Source: Oscillospiraceae bacterium (GTDB lineage Bacteria > Bacillota > Clostridia > Oscillospirales > Acutalibacteraceae). From it: a stretch of DNA of 6,756 nt. The notes beneath the pieces are model-generated. The model had not been told where the DNA came from and made no database searches. It saw only the letters and a list, made by a program, of their open reading frames with translations. The stretch lies in the NCBI GenBank assembly GCA_009786735.1, contig WQRM01000085.1:1-6756 (forward strand), read 5' to 3'. The number at the start of each line of letters is the position of its first letter. The first letter of the stretch is position 1. Positions 1-5,668 of this stretch are shown here, piece by piece. Made by a program: the position numbers and the translations under genes.

Positions 1-1748
1 AACACCCGGGCATTACACCGGCTGCGGCGCGAGAGGTGATTCGCGAAAGTGTTACCCCATGGCGTTTTGCAAGCGACCTGCGCTTTGGTCGCGGCATCTT
101 GAACATTAGCGAATGGATTGGCGGCATGCTTTGGCTGCATCAATCGGATGTGTTCATTGACCGTTCGCTGAACACACAAGCGCAACTGTCGGCGTTTGTG
201 TTCCCCACGCAACCCTTGGTATGGAGCAGCAGCGACACCAGCGTGGCAACCGTTAACCAAAGTGGTCGGGTCACCGGCTTGACGCCGGGCAGCGCGACCA
301 TTACTGTTGCGACGCAAAACGGTGAGCTCGCCGACCAACTGACCGTGACGGTGGTGAATGTTGGCGTGACGGGCGTGGTGCTCAACCAAACAAGCGAACG
401 CGACATTATCATCGGCGAAACGTTTCAGCTCACGGCAACCACGATTCCCGCCAATGCGTGCAGCCGAAATGTGGTTTGGAGAAGCAGCAATAGCTCTATT
501 ACGGTGGACCAAAACGGCTTGGTGACAGCGGGCAACAATGCGAACCGCGTGGCAGACATCACCGCGCGCATCTATCGTGGTGATGGAGAATATGTGCAAG
601 CGGAAACTCGGTTTTGGACGGTGTATGCGCCCGCCACCCGCTTAACGTTGGATGTGACAGAGCACACGATGTACTTTGGGCAAGATGTGCGAGTGACTGC
701 CGCGGTGCAACCTGCCAATGCGGATCAATTTTTGCATTGGCGTAGCAATGATCCTTCAGTGGCGGAAATTATATCGAGTGGTGGAGTCTGGCCAACATGG
801 ATAGTTGCCCGAGGTGCGGGCACGGCGATCATTACTGCACAAACCAGATGCGGCAGCCACTCAAGTCAGGTGGTTATCACGGTGCCGTTTGTGCCGGTTG
901 AGGGCATCACGCTTAATCGTTCCGAGTGGACAATCAATGAAAATTCAACGGGAGTTCGTTTGTCGCCGCAACTCACACCTGCCACTGCGCCAAATCGCGA
1001 GGTTACGTGGACAACCAGCGACCCATCTGTTGCAACCGTGCGACACTACGGCTTTGTTGATGCTGTGCCCGGTCCGGGCGGCGTGGCGATTATCACCGCA
1101 ACCACGCAGTGCGGTGGTCACACGGCGCAAGCGACGATTACCGTGCTGCCACGGGTAAGGGTAACGGGTATCACCATCGCCGGCGCTGCCACGCGCGCAC
1201 TGAACGTGAACCAGACGTTGCAACTGACTGCGACGGTTACGCCTGCCAATGCGGCAAACCGCAACGTGCAGTGGCAATCGACCAACCCGTCCGTTGCGAC
1301 GGTCAACGGCATTGGCGGAGTCACCGCGCGCGCACCCGGCACGGCAACCATTATAGCTACGGACGCCCAGACGGGCGACTTCAGCGCGCAAGTGATAATC
1401 ACCGTGAGCCGTCCCGTCACCGGCGTGAGCGTTTCGGGCGCGCCTGCACAGCTAACGCGAGGTCAAACGGCGCAATTGACGGCAAACGTAACCCCCGTCA
1501 ACGCAACAAATCGCAACGTCACTTGGCGCAGCAGCGACACCTCTGTGGCGACGGTGAGCGCAAGCGGCGTGGTCACCGCAGCCGGTCGCGGCGCGGCGAC
1601 CATCACCGCCACCACCGTCGACGGCAATCGTACTGCACAAACCACCATCCGTGTCTACAACACCATCTTCAGCACTCGTTGGGAGGCCACGTTCTTCAAC
1701 TGGCTGCTGTTTTTCCTGGGCTTTGGGTTCATCTGGATGTGGTTTTAG
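1..1748 (+). CDS. Big2 (bacterial Ig-like) repeat protein, 5' end missing
   Basis: This frame is open to the left edge, so the first start inside the window (GTG at 36) is probably internal. Residues are counted from that GTG. Six Big2 domains are visible, at about 37-108, 111-197, 200-285, 288-373, 376-460 and 461-543. Each carries the family pattern of a VxGI-type first strand, 'L.a.v.PanA.nr.V.W.SsdpSVAtV', a glycine turn and a closing 'ITa.t....A...ITV' strand. Domains 2 and 3 have CGSH (272-275) and CGGH (359-362) at the turn where DGGK-like sequence is more usual. Residues 1-36 do not match Big2 and I do not recognise them. After the last domain a short linker leads to residues 551-570, which are almost wholly hydrophobic and aromatic and end in WMWF with no basic tail. 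No LPxTG sorting signal or SLH domain is seen. Big2 domains are usually found in surface or secreted adhesin-like proteins, so a cell-surface role is inferred. Domain call sure, function unknown. Confidence 0.9.
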   Translation, partial: HPGITPAAAREVIRESVTPWRFASDLRFGRGILNISEWIGGMLWLHQSDVFIDRSLNTQAQLSAFVFPTQPLVWSSSDTSVATVNQSGRVTGLTPGSATITVATQNGELADQLTVTVVNVGVTGVVLNQTSERDIIIGETFQLTATTIPANACSRNVVWRSSNSSITVDQNGLVTAGNNANRVADITARIYRGDGEYVQAETRFWTVYAPATRLTLDVTEHTMYFGQDVRVTAAVQPANADQFLHWRSNDPSVAEIISSGGVWPTWIVARGAGTAIITAQTRCGSHSSQVVITVPFVPVEGITLNRSEWTINENSTGVRLSPQLTPATAPNREVTWTTSDPSVATVRHYGFVDAVPGPGGVAIITATTQCGGHTAQATITVLPRVRVTGITIAGAATRALNVNQTLQLTATVTPANAANRNVQWQSTNPSVATVNGIGGVTARAPGTATIIATDAQTGDFSAQVIITVSRPVTGVSVSGAPAQLTRGQTAQLTANVTPVNATNRNVTWRSSDTSVATVSASGVVTAAGRGAATITATTVDGNRTAQTTIRVYNTIFSTRWEATFFNWLLFFLGFGFIWMWF

Positions 1749-1789
1749 GGAATTGCACTCACCCGCAGACTTGATAGGATTTTATCGCG

Positions 1790-1798
1790 AAGGAGGTG
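1790..1798 (+). promoter_or_regulatory. Strong Shine-Dalgarno sequence of the 19-residue peptide
   Basis: AAGGAGGTG matches the anti-Shine-Dalgarno end of 16S rRNA almost completely and sits five to seven bases before GTG 1804. It is the strongest ribosome binding site in the window and is the main reason to believe the very short ORF behind it. A weak promoter-like pair (TTGCAC 1753-1758, 16-bp spacer, TAGGAT 1775-1780) lies just upstream, but it would place transcription start almost on top of this site. Read-through from the Big2 gene is equally possible. Confidence 0.75.
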
Positions 1799-1803
1799 TT
1801 TTT

Positions 1804-1863
1804 GTGATTTTGATAGCTATTATCATGTGGCTTCTGTCCTGGTTTACAGACCTTATACCTTAA
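1804..1863 (+). CDS. 19-residue hydrophobic peptide (single membrane helix)
   Basis: A GTG start, 18 further codons and TAA encode MILIAIIMWLLSWFTDLIP. The whole peptide can form one membrane-spanning or surface-lying helix, with a single acidic residue (D16) and no basic residue. The same frame is open upstream to an ATG at 1651, but that part lies inside the Big2 gene and lacks a suitable ribosome binding site, so I start at 1804. It lies 55 bases after the Big2 stop and may share its transcript. Size and composition recall Ibs-type type I toxins and other very small membrane peptides, but there is no sequence match I can claim and I found no convincing antisense promoter. Other options are a leader peptide or a regulator of the neighbouring membrane-anchored proteins. 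Translation is likely; function unknown. Confidence 0.6.
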   Translation: MILIAIIMWLLSWFTDLIP

Positions 1864-1925
1864 ATTCGCGCAGAATGACCGTTAGTCAATCGCTTGGTTC
1901 GTAATGACACGGCTGTTCGAGTTGT

Positions 1926-2006
1926 ATGGAGTGGAAACTCAACTGGCCGGACACGGCGGATGACATGGGTAAGTTTGAGCCAACGAAACAGTGGCGTAAG
2001 CCTTAA
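1926..2006 (+). CDS. Doubtful 26-residue ORF in the 1864-2029 gap
   Basis: ATG at 1926 opens a 26-codon frame ending in TAA at 2004-2006, 23 bases before the next gene. The product is hydrophilic, rich in Trp, Lys and Asp, begins MEWKLNWPDTADDMGKF and ends KQWRKP; the composition looks protein-like rather than random. Against it, no Shine-Dalgarno sequence precedes the ATG and a TGA lies in frame at 1905. It could be a tiny gene, the remnant of a larger one, or chance. Apart from this frame, I see nothing definite in 1864-2029. Confidence 0.22.
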   Translation: MEWKLNWPDTADDMGKFEPTKQWRKP

Positions 2007-2029
2007 AAATAAAGTTAGGAGAGAATACT

Positions 2030-2431
2030 ATGAATTGGTTACCACATATTGCGACTGTTGTTGTGGCGGTGATTACGGCGCTTGCCTCGTATTTTGGAGC
2101 TAGACAAAAGGGAAAAGCAGATTTGAAAAAGCTAGCCGAATCAAATCAAGCAGAAACCAACCGACTGATGCAACAACACGAAATTGATATTGGCAACTTG
2201 AGAGAAAAACATAAGATGGAGTTGGAAATTACAACGCTAAAGCATGAGCAGAATCTTCAGTTGCTAAAGGCACAATCAGAAATTAAAAATACCGAGCAAG
2301 AACAAGCGATTGGAACATCTTTAATTAGCAATGTTGCGAATGATTTTTTAACAAGCCTTTTAACAAACCCCAAAGAAGCAGAAGAAAAACTAGCTGCCCT
2401 CGAATCGCTAGCAAACAGATATAGCGAATAG
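2030..2431 (+). CDS. Small membrane-anchored coiled-coil protein (hypothetical)
   Basis: The 133-residue protein starts at an ATG with TAGGAGAG (2016-2023) six bases upstream. Residues 4-22 (LPHIATVVVAVITALASYF) form one membrane helix followed by a basic patch (R25, K27, K29), which predicts an N-out, C-in single-pass protein. Residues about 30-92 are a charged, Gln/Glu/Lys-rich helix with heptad-like spacing, fitting a cytoplasmic coiled coil. Residues 95-130 look like a further amphipathic helical segment. I do not recognise a named family; small proteins of this plan are common in Firmicutes prophages and integrated elements. The gene is clearly more AT-rich and uses more AAA, GAA and TTA-like codons than guaA and fba, which suggests acquisition from elsewhere. 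It faces guaA and shares its terminator. Gene real; role unknown. Confidence 0.85.
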   Translation: MNWLPHIATVVVAVITALASYFGARQKGKADLKKLAESNQAETNRLMQQHEIDIGNLREKHKMELEITTLKHEQNLQLLKAQSEIKNTEQEQAIGTSLISNVANDFLTSLLTNPKEAEEKLAALESLANRYSE

Positions 2432-2435
2432 TGCA

Positions 2436-2471
2436 TAACAAAAACCCGCTTGAACGTAGCATTCAAGCGGG
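2436..2471 (-). terminator. Intrinsic terminator of guaA, probably bidirectional
   Basis: CCCGCTTGAA (2445-2454) pairs perfectly with TTCAAGCGGG (2462-2471) around a seven-base loop. On the minus strand the stem is followed directly by TTTTTGTT, a good U-tract, so it ends guaA transcripts about 100 bases past the guaA stop. On the plus strand the sequence after the stem (CAAATTATT) is only weakly T-rich, so termination of the coiled-coil gene at the same stem is plausible but poorer. Confidence 0.85.
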
Positions 2472-2569
2472 CAAATTATTCCCGTTTAATTCAGTATCAA
2501 AATGGTATCAGTGCTTGCTTGCAAAACGCGCAAAGTCTTGTTTATTAAGGCTTTCGCAGGCCGCCGCAA

Positions 2570-3586
2570 TCACTCCCATTCAATCGTCCCCGGTGGCTTG
2601 GGCGTGATGTCCAGCACCACGCGGCTCACGGCGGGGATTTCCTCGGCGATGCGTTGCGCGATGCGACCGAACAGCTCAAGCGGCAGCGGCGCACAGGCGG
2701 CAGTCATGAAGTCGCTCGTCACCACCGCGCGCAGGGCAATCACCGGGCCATAGACCCGCTGTTCGCCCTTGAGACCCACGGAGTTCACGCCGGTGTGCAC
2801 GGCAAAATACTGGCTTGGGCGGCTGTCGGCGGGCAGGGCATCGAGCGCTGCGCGCAGGATGGCATCGGCGGCACGCAACACGTCGAGTTTCTCTTGCGTG
2901 ATGTCGCCAATCACACGCACACCAAGACCGGGCCCGGGGAAGGGCTGGCGATTCACCAGCGCGGCAGGCAGGGCAAGCAGGCGCCCCAGCTCGCGCACTT
3001 CTTCTTTGTATAGCCACTTCAGCGGCTCAACCAGCGCGAACTGCATGTCTTCGGGCAGACCGCCCACGTTGTGGTGGCTTTTGATGACTTCGCTGCCGTC
3101 GGTGCCGCTTTCGGCGATGTCGGGGTATATCGTGCCCTGCGCGAGGAAGGGAATCGTGCCGAGTTTGGCGGATTCTTCGTCGAACACACGGATAAATTCT
3201 TCGCCGATGATTTTGCGCTTTTGCTCAGGATCGATGATGCCAGCGAGTTTTTGCAAGAACCGTGCTTGTGCATTCACGCGGATGAGCGTGAGCGCTTGCC
3301 CGGCAAAGGCGGCTTCGATTTCATCGCCCTCATGTTGGCGCATCAGACCGTGATCCACAAACACGCAGGTCAGTTGCCCCGGCAGCGCACGGGTTAGCAG
3401 CGCGGCGCACACCGAGCTGTCCACGCCGCCGGAGAGTCCAAGCAGTACGTTTTGGCTGCCCACTTGCTGGCGAACCGCTGCCAACTGCATGGTCAGATAG
3501 TGCTCTATGGTGTAGCTTTCGGCTGTGCCGCAAGCTTGTTGCAGCAGCGCACGCAGGGTGTCGCGTCCGGTTAGGTTGATGGTCAT
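2570..3586 (-). CDS. guaA: GMP synthetase, ATP-pyrophosphatase and dimerization domains only (no GATase domain)
   Basis: GMP synthetase converts XMP to GMP in purine synthesis by adenylating XMP with ATP and then aminating it. The 338-residue product has the ATP-pyrophosphatase P-loop SGGVDSS (52-58), the conserved block around KRKIIG (123-128), AQGTIYPD (149-156), IKSHHNVGGLP (168-178) and HPFPGPGLG-like QPFPGPGLG (214-222). It ends in the dimerization domain with DITPKPPGTIEWE, the usual GuaA C-terminus. The usual bacterial enzyme has about 510-525 residues with an N-terminal class I glutamine amidotransferase domain of about 190. Here the start lies in the linker just before the ATPPase domain. 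The start is secure: ATG 3586 has AGGAGG (3594-3599) eight bases upstream and a consensus promoter behind it, and the frame upstream of 3586 is not GATase sequence. The protein thus resembles the archaeal GuaAb subunit. It may use free ammonia or a separate GATase partner. No partner gene and no purine riboswitch are visible in the window. Confidence 0.95.
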   Translation of the reverse strand: MTINLTGRDTLRALLQQACGTAESYTIEHYLTMQLAAVRQQVGSQNVLLGLSGGVDSSVCAALLTRALPGQLTCVFVDHGLMRQHEGDEIEAAFAGQALTLIRVNAQARFLQKLAGIIDPEQKRKIIGEEFIRVFDEESAKLGTIPFLAQGTIYPDIAESGTDGSEVIKSHHNVGGLPEDMQFALVEPLKWLYKEEVRELGRLLALPAALVNRQPFPGPGLGVRVIGDITQEKLDVLRAADAILRAALDALPADSRPSQYFAVHTGVNSVGLKGEQRVYGPVIALRAVVTSDFMTAACAPLPLELFGRIAQRIAEEIPAVSRVVLDITPKPPGTIEWE

Positions 3587-3619
3587 GCTGGTTCCTCCTG
3601 CCAAGTGTAATATCTTTCT

Positions 3620-3648
3620 ATTATAGCAGATGGCGCGCGGCAAGTCAA
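3620..3648 (-). promoter_or_regulatory. guaA promoter (sigma-A type)
   Basis: On the minus strand a TTGACT -35 box (3643-3648) and a perfect TATAAT -10 box (3620-3625) are separated by exactly 17 bp. Transcription would begin near 3613, giving a leader of roughly 27 bases that holds only the ribosome binding site. That leaves no room for a riboswitch or attenuator. Confidence 0.88.
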
Positions 3649-3681
3649 GCTTTGTGTGAAATTTTCTCGCACTCCAGTCTA

Positions 3682-3807
3682 GTGTAGGGGCGGCAACCTG
3701 CCGCCCGTTTCTCTTTTGCGCGCCATAAAATCCCGGGCAGCAGATCGCCGCCCGAAAATTTCCACACGGCATCAAGACACACGGGCGGCAGATTGCCGCC
3801 CCTACAC
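3682..3807. repeat. REPIN/MITE-like inverted-repeat element between guaA and fba
   Basis: Two 27-base arms, 3682-3708 and 3781-3807, are inverted copies of each other with one mismatch (AAC versus AAT in the plus orientation of the left arm). Each arm is itself a hairpin: GGGCGGCA and TGCCGCCC pair around a three-base loop (ACC in the left arm, GAT in the right). A third, imperfect hairpin at 3734-3754 (CGGGC...GCCCG) lies exactly at the centre of symmetry, near 3744. The sequence between arms and centre also shows loose mirror similarity, so the whole 126 bp may be one old palindrome. No coding potential and no clear target-site duplication are visible. The layout fits paired REP sequences (REPINs) or a small MITE moved in trans. 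It fills most of the 3587-3900 intergenic region and lies just upstream of both divergent promoters, without disrupting either. Confidence 0.8.
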
Positions 3808-3840
3808 GCGGGGTTGCGGGCGCTGCCACAAAGATTTTTC

Positions 3841-3869
3841 TTGCACATTGGCGCGCAGTGTGTTATAAT
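3841..3869 (+). promoter_or_regulatory. fba promoter (sigma-A type, extended -10)
   Basis: A TTGCAC -35 box (3841-3846) is followed by a 17-bp spacer and a perfect TATAAT -10 box (3864-3869) with an extended -10 TG at 3861-3862. The predicted start near 3876 leaves a leader of about 25 bases containing AAGGAGGG (3886-3893). The modest -35 is offset by the extended -10. It lies 34 bases past the end of the inverted-repeat element. Confidence 0.85.
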
Positions 3870-3900
3870 AGACTGTATTAGATTTAAGGAGGGCAACATC

Positions 3901-4836
3901 ATGCCAATGGTCACCACAAAGAAAATGTTCGAGCAAGCCTACGAAGGCGGCTACGCGGTTGGCGCGTTCAATGTCAACAACATGGAAATCATCCAAGGGA
4001 TCGTGCAAGCCGGGCAAAAGCTCAACGCGCCGCTCGTGCTGCAGGTGAGCAAAGGTGCTCGCGCCTACGCAAACCACACCTATCTCGTCAAACTCGTTGA
4101 GGCTGCGGTGGAAACCACCGGTTTGCCCATCGCGCTGCACTTGGACCACGGTCCGGACTTCGAGACCTGCAAAAGCTGCATCGACGGCGGCTTCACCAGT
4201 GTCATGATCGACGGCTCGCACCACAGCTTTGAAGACAACATCAAGCTCACCAAGCAAGTGGTGGAATACGCTCATGCCCACGGCGTGACGGTTGAAGGCG
4301 AGCTGGGTCAGCTGGCCGGCGTGGAAGACGACGTGAACGTGAGCGAAGAAGATGCCAGCTACACCCGCCCCGAAGAAGTGGAAGAGTTCGTCGCCCGCAC
4401 CGGCGTGGACAGCCTGGCCATCGCCATTGGCACCAGCCACGGCGCGTTCAAGTTCAAGCCGGGCACCGAGCCCCAACTGCGCTTCGACATCCTCGACGAC
4501 ATCGCGAAACTGCTGCCGGGTTTCCCCATTGTGTTGCACGGCGCAAGCAGCGTGCCGCAAGAGTTCGTGCGGCAAATCAATGACCTCGGCGGCGCGCTGG
4601 AAGATGCCATCGGCATTCCCGAAGACATGCTGCGCCAAGCCGCGCGCGGTGCTGTGTGCAAGATTAACATCGACAGCGACCTGCGCCTTGCCATGACCGC
4701 CGCCCTGCGCGTGCACTTGAGCGAAAACCCCGCTCACTTCGACCCGCGCCAGTACCTCACGCCTGCCCGCGCGGCGATTGAAGCGATGGTTGCGCACAAA
4801 ATCAAAACGGTGCTCGGTTGCGCGAACAAGGCGTAA
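3901..4836 (+). CDS. fba: Class II fructose-1,6-bisphosphate aldolase
   Basis: The enzyme is a cytoplasmic, zinc-dependent aldolase that interconverts fructose-1,6-bisphosphate with glyceraldehyde-3-phosphate and dihydroxyacetone phosphate in glycolysis and gluconeogenesis. The 311-residue product contains GAFNVNNME (21-29), the catalytic Asp and zinc-ligand His in LHLDHG (D82, H83), MIDGSHHSFEDN (102-113), VEGELG (131-136), AIGTSHGAFKF (175-185, zinc-ligand H180), VLHGASSVP (211-219, zinc-ligand H213) and the phosphate-binding KINIDSDLR (254-262). The HGASSVP motif and the insert between about 222 and 250 match the roughly 310-residue class IIB type seen in Thermotoga and many Clostridia, rather than the 285-residue Bacillus FbaA. 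ATG 3901 is chosen because AAGGAGGG lies seven bases upstream and the protein begins exactly as relatives do (MPxVTTKxMF). It is transcribed from its own promoter and appears monocistronic. The TAA stop overlaps the first two bases of the following repeat element. Confidence 0.97.
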   Translation: MPMVTTKKMFEQAYEGGYAVGAFNVNNMEIIQGIVQAGQKLNAPLVLQVSKGARAYANHTYLVKLVEAAVETTGLPIALHLDHGPDFETCKSCIDGGFTSVMIDGSHHSFEDNIKLTKQVVEYAHAHGVTVEGELGQLAGVEDDVNVSEEDASYTRPEEVEEFVARTGVDSLAIAIGTSHGAFKFKPGTEPQLRFDILDDIAKLLPGFPIVLHGASSVPQEFVRQINDLGGALEDAIGIPEDMLRQAARGAVCKINIDSDLRLAMTAALRVHLSENPAHFDPRQYLTPARAAIEAMVAHKIKTVLGCANKA

Positions 4837-5007
4837 CCCCCACCGTCACGCTTGCGCGTGCCACCTCCCCCAAGGGGGAGGCACTGAGCGTCTGCGCTGA
4901 TTTTACGCAGCGATTTTTCCACTTGAAAAAACAGCTTGACAAAACTCAACCCGCACAGTTGATGCCTCCCCCTTGGGGGAGGTGGCGCGAATGCGCCGGT
5001 GGGGGTT
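4835..5007. repeat. MITE-like element with long terminal inverted repeats
   Basis: The left arm (4835-4883) and right arm (4963-5007) are inverted copies sharing AACCCCCACCG at the outer ends and CACCTCCCCCAAGGGGGAGG followed by CA at the inner ends. Each arm holds two hairpins. The inner one is the palindrome CCTCCCCCAAGGGGGAGG, with AA at the centre of the left copy and TT on the right as expected for inversion. The outer hairpins differ in sequence between arms (CACGC/GCGTG at 4847-4860; GGCGC/GCGCC at 4984-4997), yet both keep a five-pair stem and four-base loop. The 79-base core has no gene. It contains a TTGACA at 4936-4941 without a matching -10. The element starts in the fba stop codon and ends one base before the GGAGG of the next gene. 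No transposase and no obvious target-site duplication are seen, so mobilisation in trans is inferred. Confidence 0.82.
4889..4918 (+). terminator. Possible weak terminator for fba inside the repeat element
   Basis: CG(T)CTGCG at 4889-4896 pairs with CGCAGCG at 4906-4912 (seven pairs, one bulged T, nine-base AT-rich loop) and is followed by ATTTTT (4913-4918). No other terminator follows fba before the next gene, so the element may itself supply transcription termination. The stem is short, so this is only a candidate. Confidence 0.35.
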
Positions 5008-5018
5008 CGGAGGTACAC

Positions 5019-5561
5019 ATGCACGACCCCATCCTCACCCTGCATGCCGCGCAGGATTACGCAACGCACCGAGCCTTCCTGCAAGCAAAACAGCGTGGTT
5101 GGCCGTTTGCGTTGGCAGGAATGTTGGCGCTTGGGGCGATGGGACTGACTGGTGGAATTCTGCTCAATGAACTGCGCATGACTCTGTATTCAGCGGCTTT
5201 TCTTTTGTTGGTTATATGCAGTTCTGCGTGGTCGCTGATCAGAAAGCCCCAGGAACGCAAGCTTTATCAGCAGCTGGAGGAAAACCCCGCAAGCGAGACG
5301 TTCGTGTTCTTCCACGACCGCATTGAATACACCGGCCAAAGCAAGACGGCACCACATATCGCTGCAACTTGGCAATATGATTACTTCGCCAGTGCATGGG
5401 AGTTCCCCACGTTCTTCACGCTCAACAACCCCAATGGCAGCATTTCGCTGTTCGCCAAAGATGCCATGAGCGACCACGAGCAGGAAACGTTTCGCGCGCT
5501 GCTGGACGAAAAGTATGGCAAGAAGTTCACCGAGCGCACCCATGTGCCCAAGCAAGTGTAA
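5019..5561 (+). CDS. YcxB-like two-helix membrane protein
   Basis: The 180-residue product has two predicted membrane helices, at about 28-48 and 54-72, joined by a very short turn, followed by a soluble C-terminal domain (about 92-170). That domain starts FVFFHDRIEYTG and continues with W118, the YF pair at 122-123, FTLNNPNGSISLFAK and ETFRALLDEKYGKKF. This order (phenylalanine-rich strand, 'd.I...g', aromatic centre, final helix with 'F..ll.eky') fits the YcxB-like domain found behind two helices in many Firmicutes proteins, whose function is unknown. I start at ATG 5019 because GGAGG (5009-5013) lies five bases upstream. A longer in-frame start at 4818 would translate the repeat element and overlap fba, so I reject it. 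No convincing promoter is visible between fba and this gene. A strong terminator follows directly. Confidence 0.82.
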   Translation: MHDPILTLHAAQDYATHRAFLQAKQRGWPFALAGMLALGAMGLTGGILLNELRMTLYSAAFLLLVICSSAWSLIRKPQERKLYQQLEENPASETFVFFHDRIEYTGQSKTAPHIAATWQYDYFASAWEFPTFFTLNNPNGSISLFAKDAMSDHEQETFRALLDEKYGKKFTERTHVPKQV

Positions 5562-5566
5562 CCAGC

Positions 5567-5597
5567 AAAGCCCCCCTCAACACCGGGGGCTTTTTTT
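5567..5597 (+). terminator. Intrinsic terminator after the YcxB-like gene
   Basis: AAAGCCCCC (5567-5575) pairs with GGGGGCTTT (5585-5593) around a nine-base loop, and a run of seven T begins at 5591. It starts six bases after the stop codon and cleanly separates this gene from the FN3 gene downstream. Confidence 0.93.
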
Positions 5598-5668
5598 CAT
5601 GCGCAGGGGCAATTTTACGCGCGCGGGCATATAGTGAACTAAACCATAAATACAGGGAGGAATGCGCG

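Noticed and set aside
1852..1889. Antisense promoter that could make a type I antitoxin RNA against the 19-residue peptide
   Set aside because: On the minus strand TTGACT (1884-1889) and TATAAG (1852-1857) exist but are 26 bp apart, too far for a sigma-A promoter, and no terminator was found for such an RNA.
1894..2103. 69-codon plus-strand frame overlapping the start of the coiled-coil gene
   Set aside because: It lacks a ribosome binding site, ends in a Cys-rich out-of-frame reading of the membrane helix codons, and conflicts with the well-supported ATG at 2030.
3682..3807. CRISPR array or riboswitch in the guaA/fba intergenic region
   Set aside because: The repeats are inverted rather than direct and regularly spaced, and both transcription starts lie downstream of the element, so it is not in either leader.
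3587..3829. N-terminal extension of GuaA in the same frame
   Set aside because: The frame crosses the guaA promoter and the inverted repeat and gives no GATase motifs (no nucleophile-elbow Cys, no His/Glu pair). It does not restore the missing domain.
3802..4797. 331-codon minus-strand frame opposite fba
   Set aside because: Antisense shadow of a strongly conserved aldolase gene; no ribosome binding site or family features.
4936..4964. Promoter inside the second repeat element driving the YcxB-like gene
   Set aside because: TTGACA at 4936-4941 is a perfect -35, but sequence at 16-18 bp spacing (around TTGATG) does not resemble a -10 box.
4818..5018. N-terminal extension of the YcxB-like protein
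   Set aside because: It would overlap the end of fba in another frame and translate the repeat element into low-complexity peptide. The ATG at 5019 has its own GGAGG.
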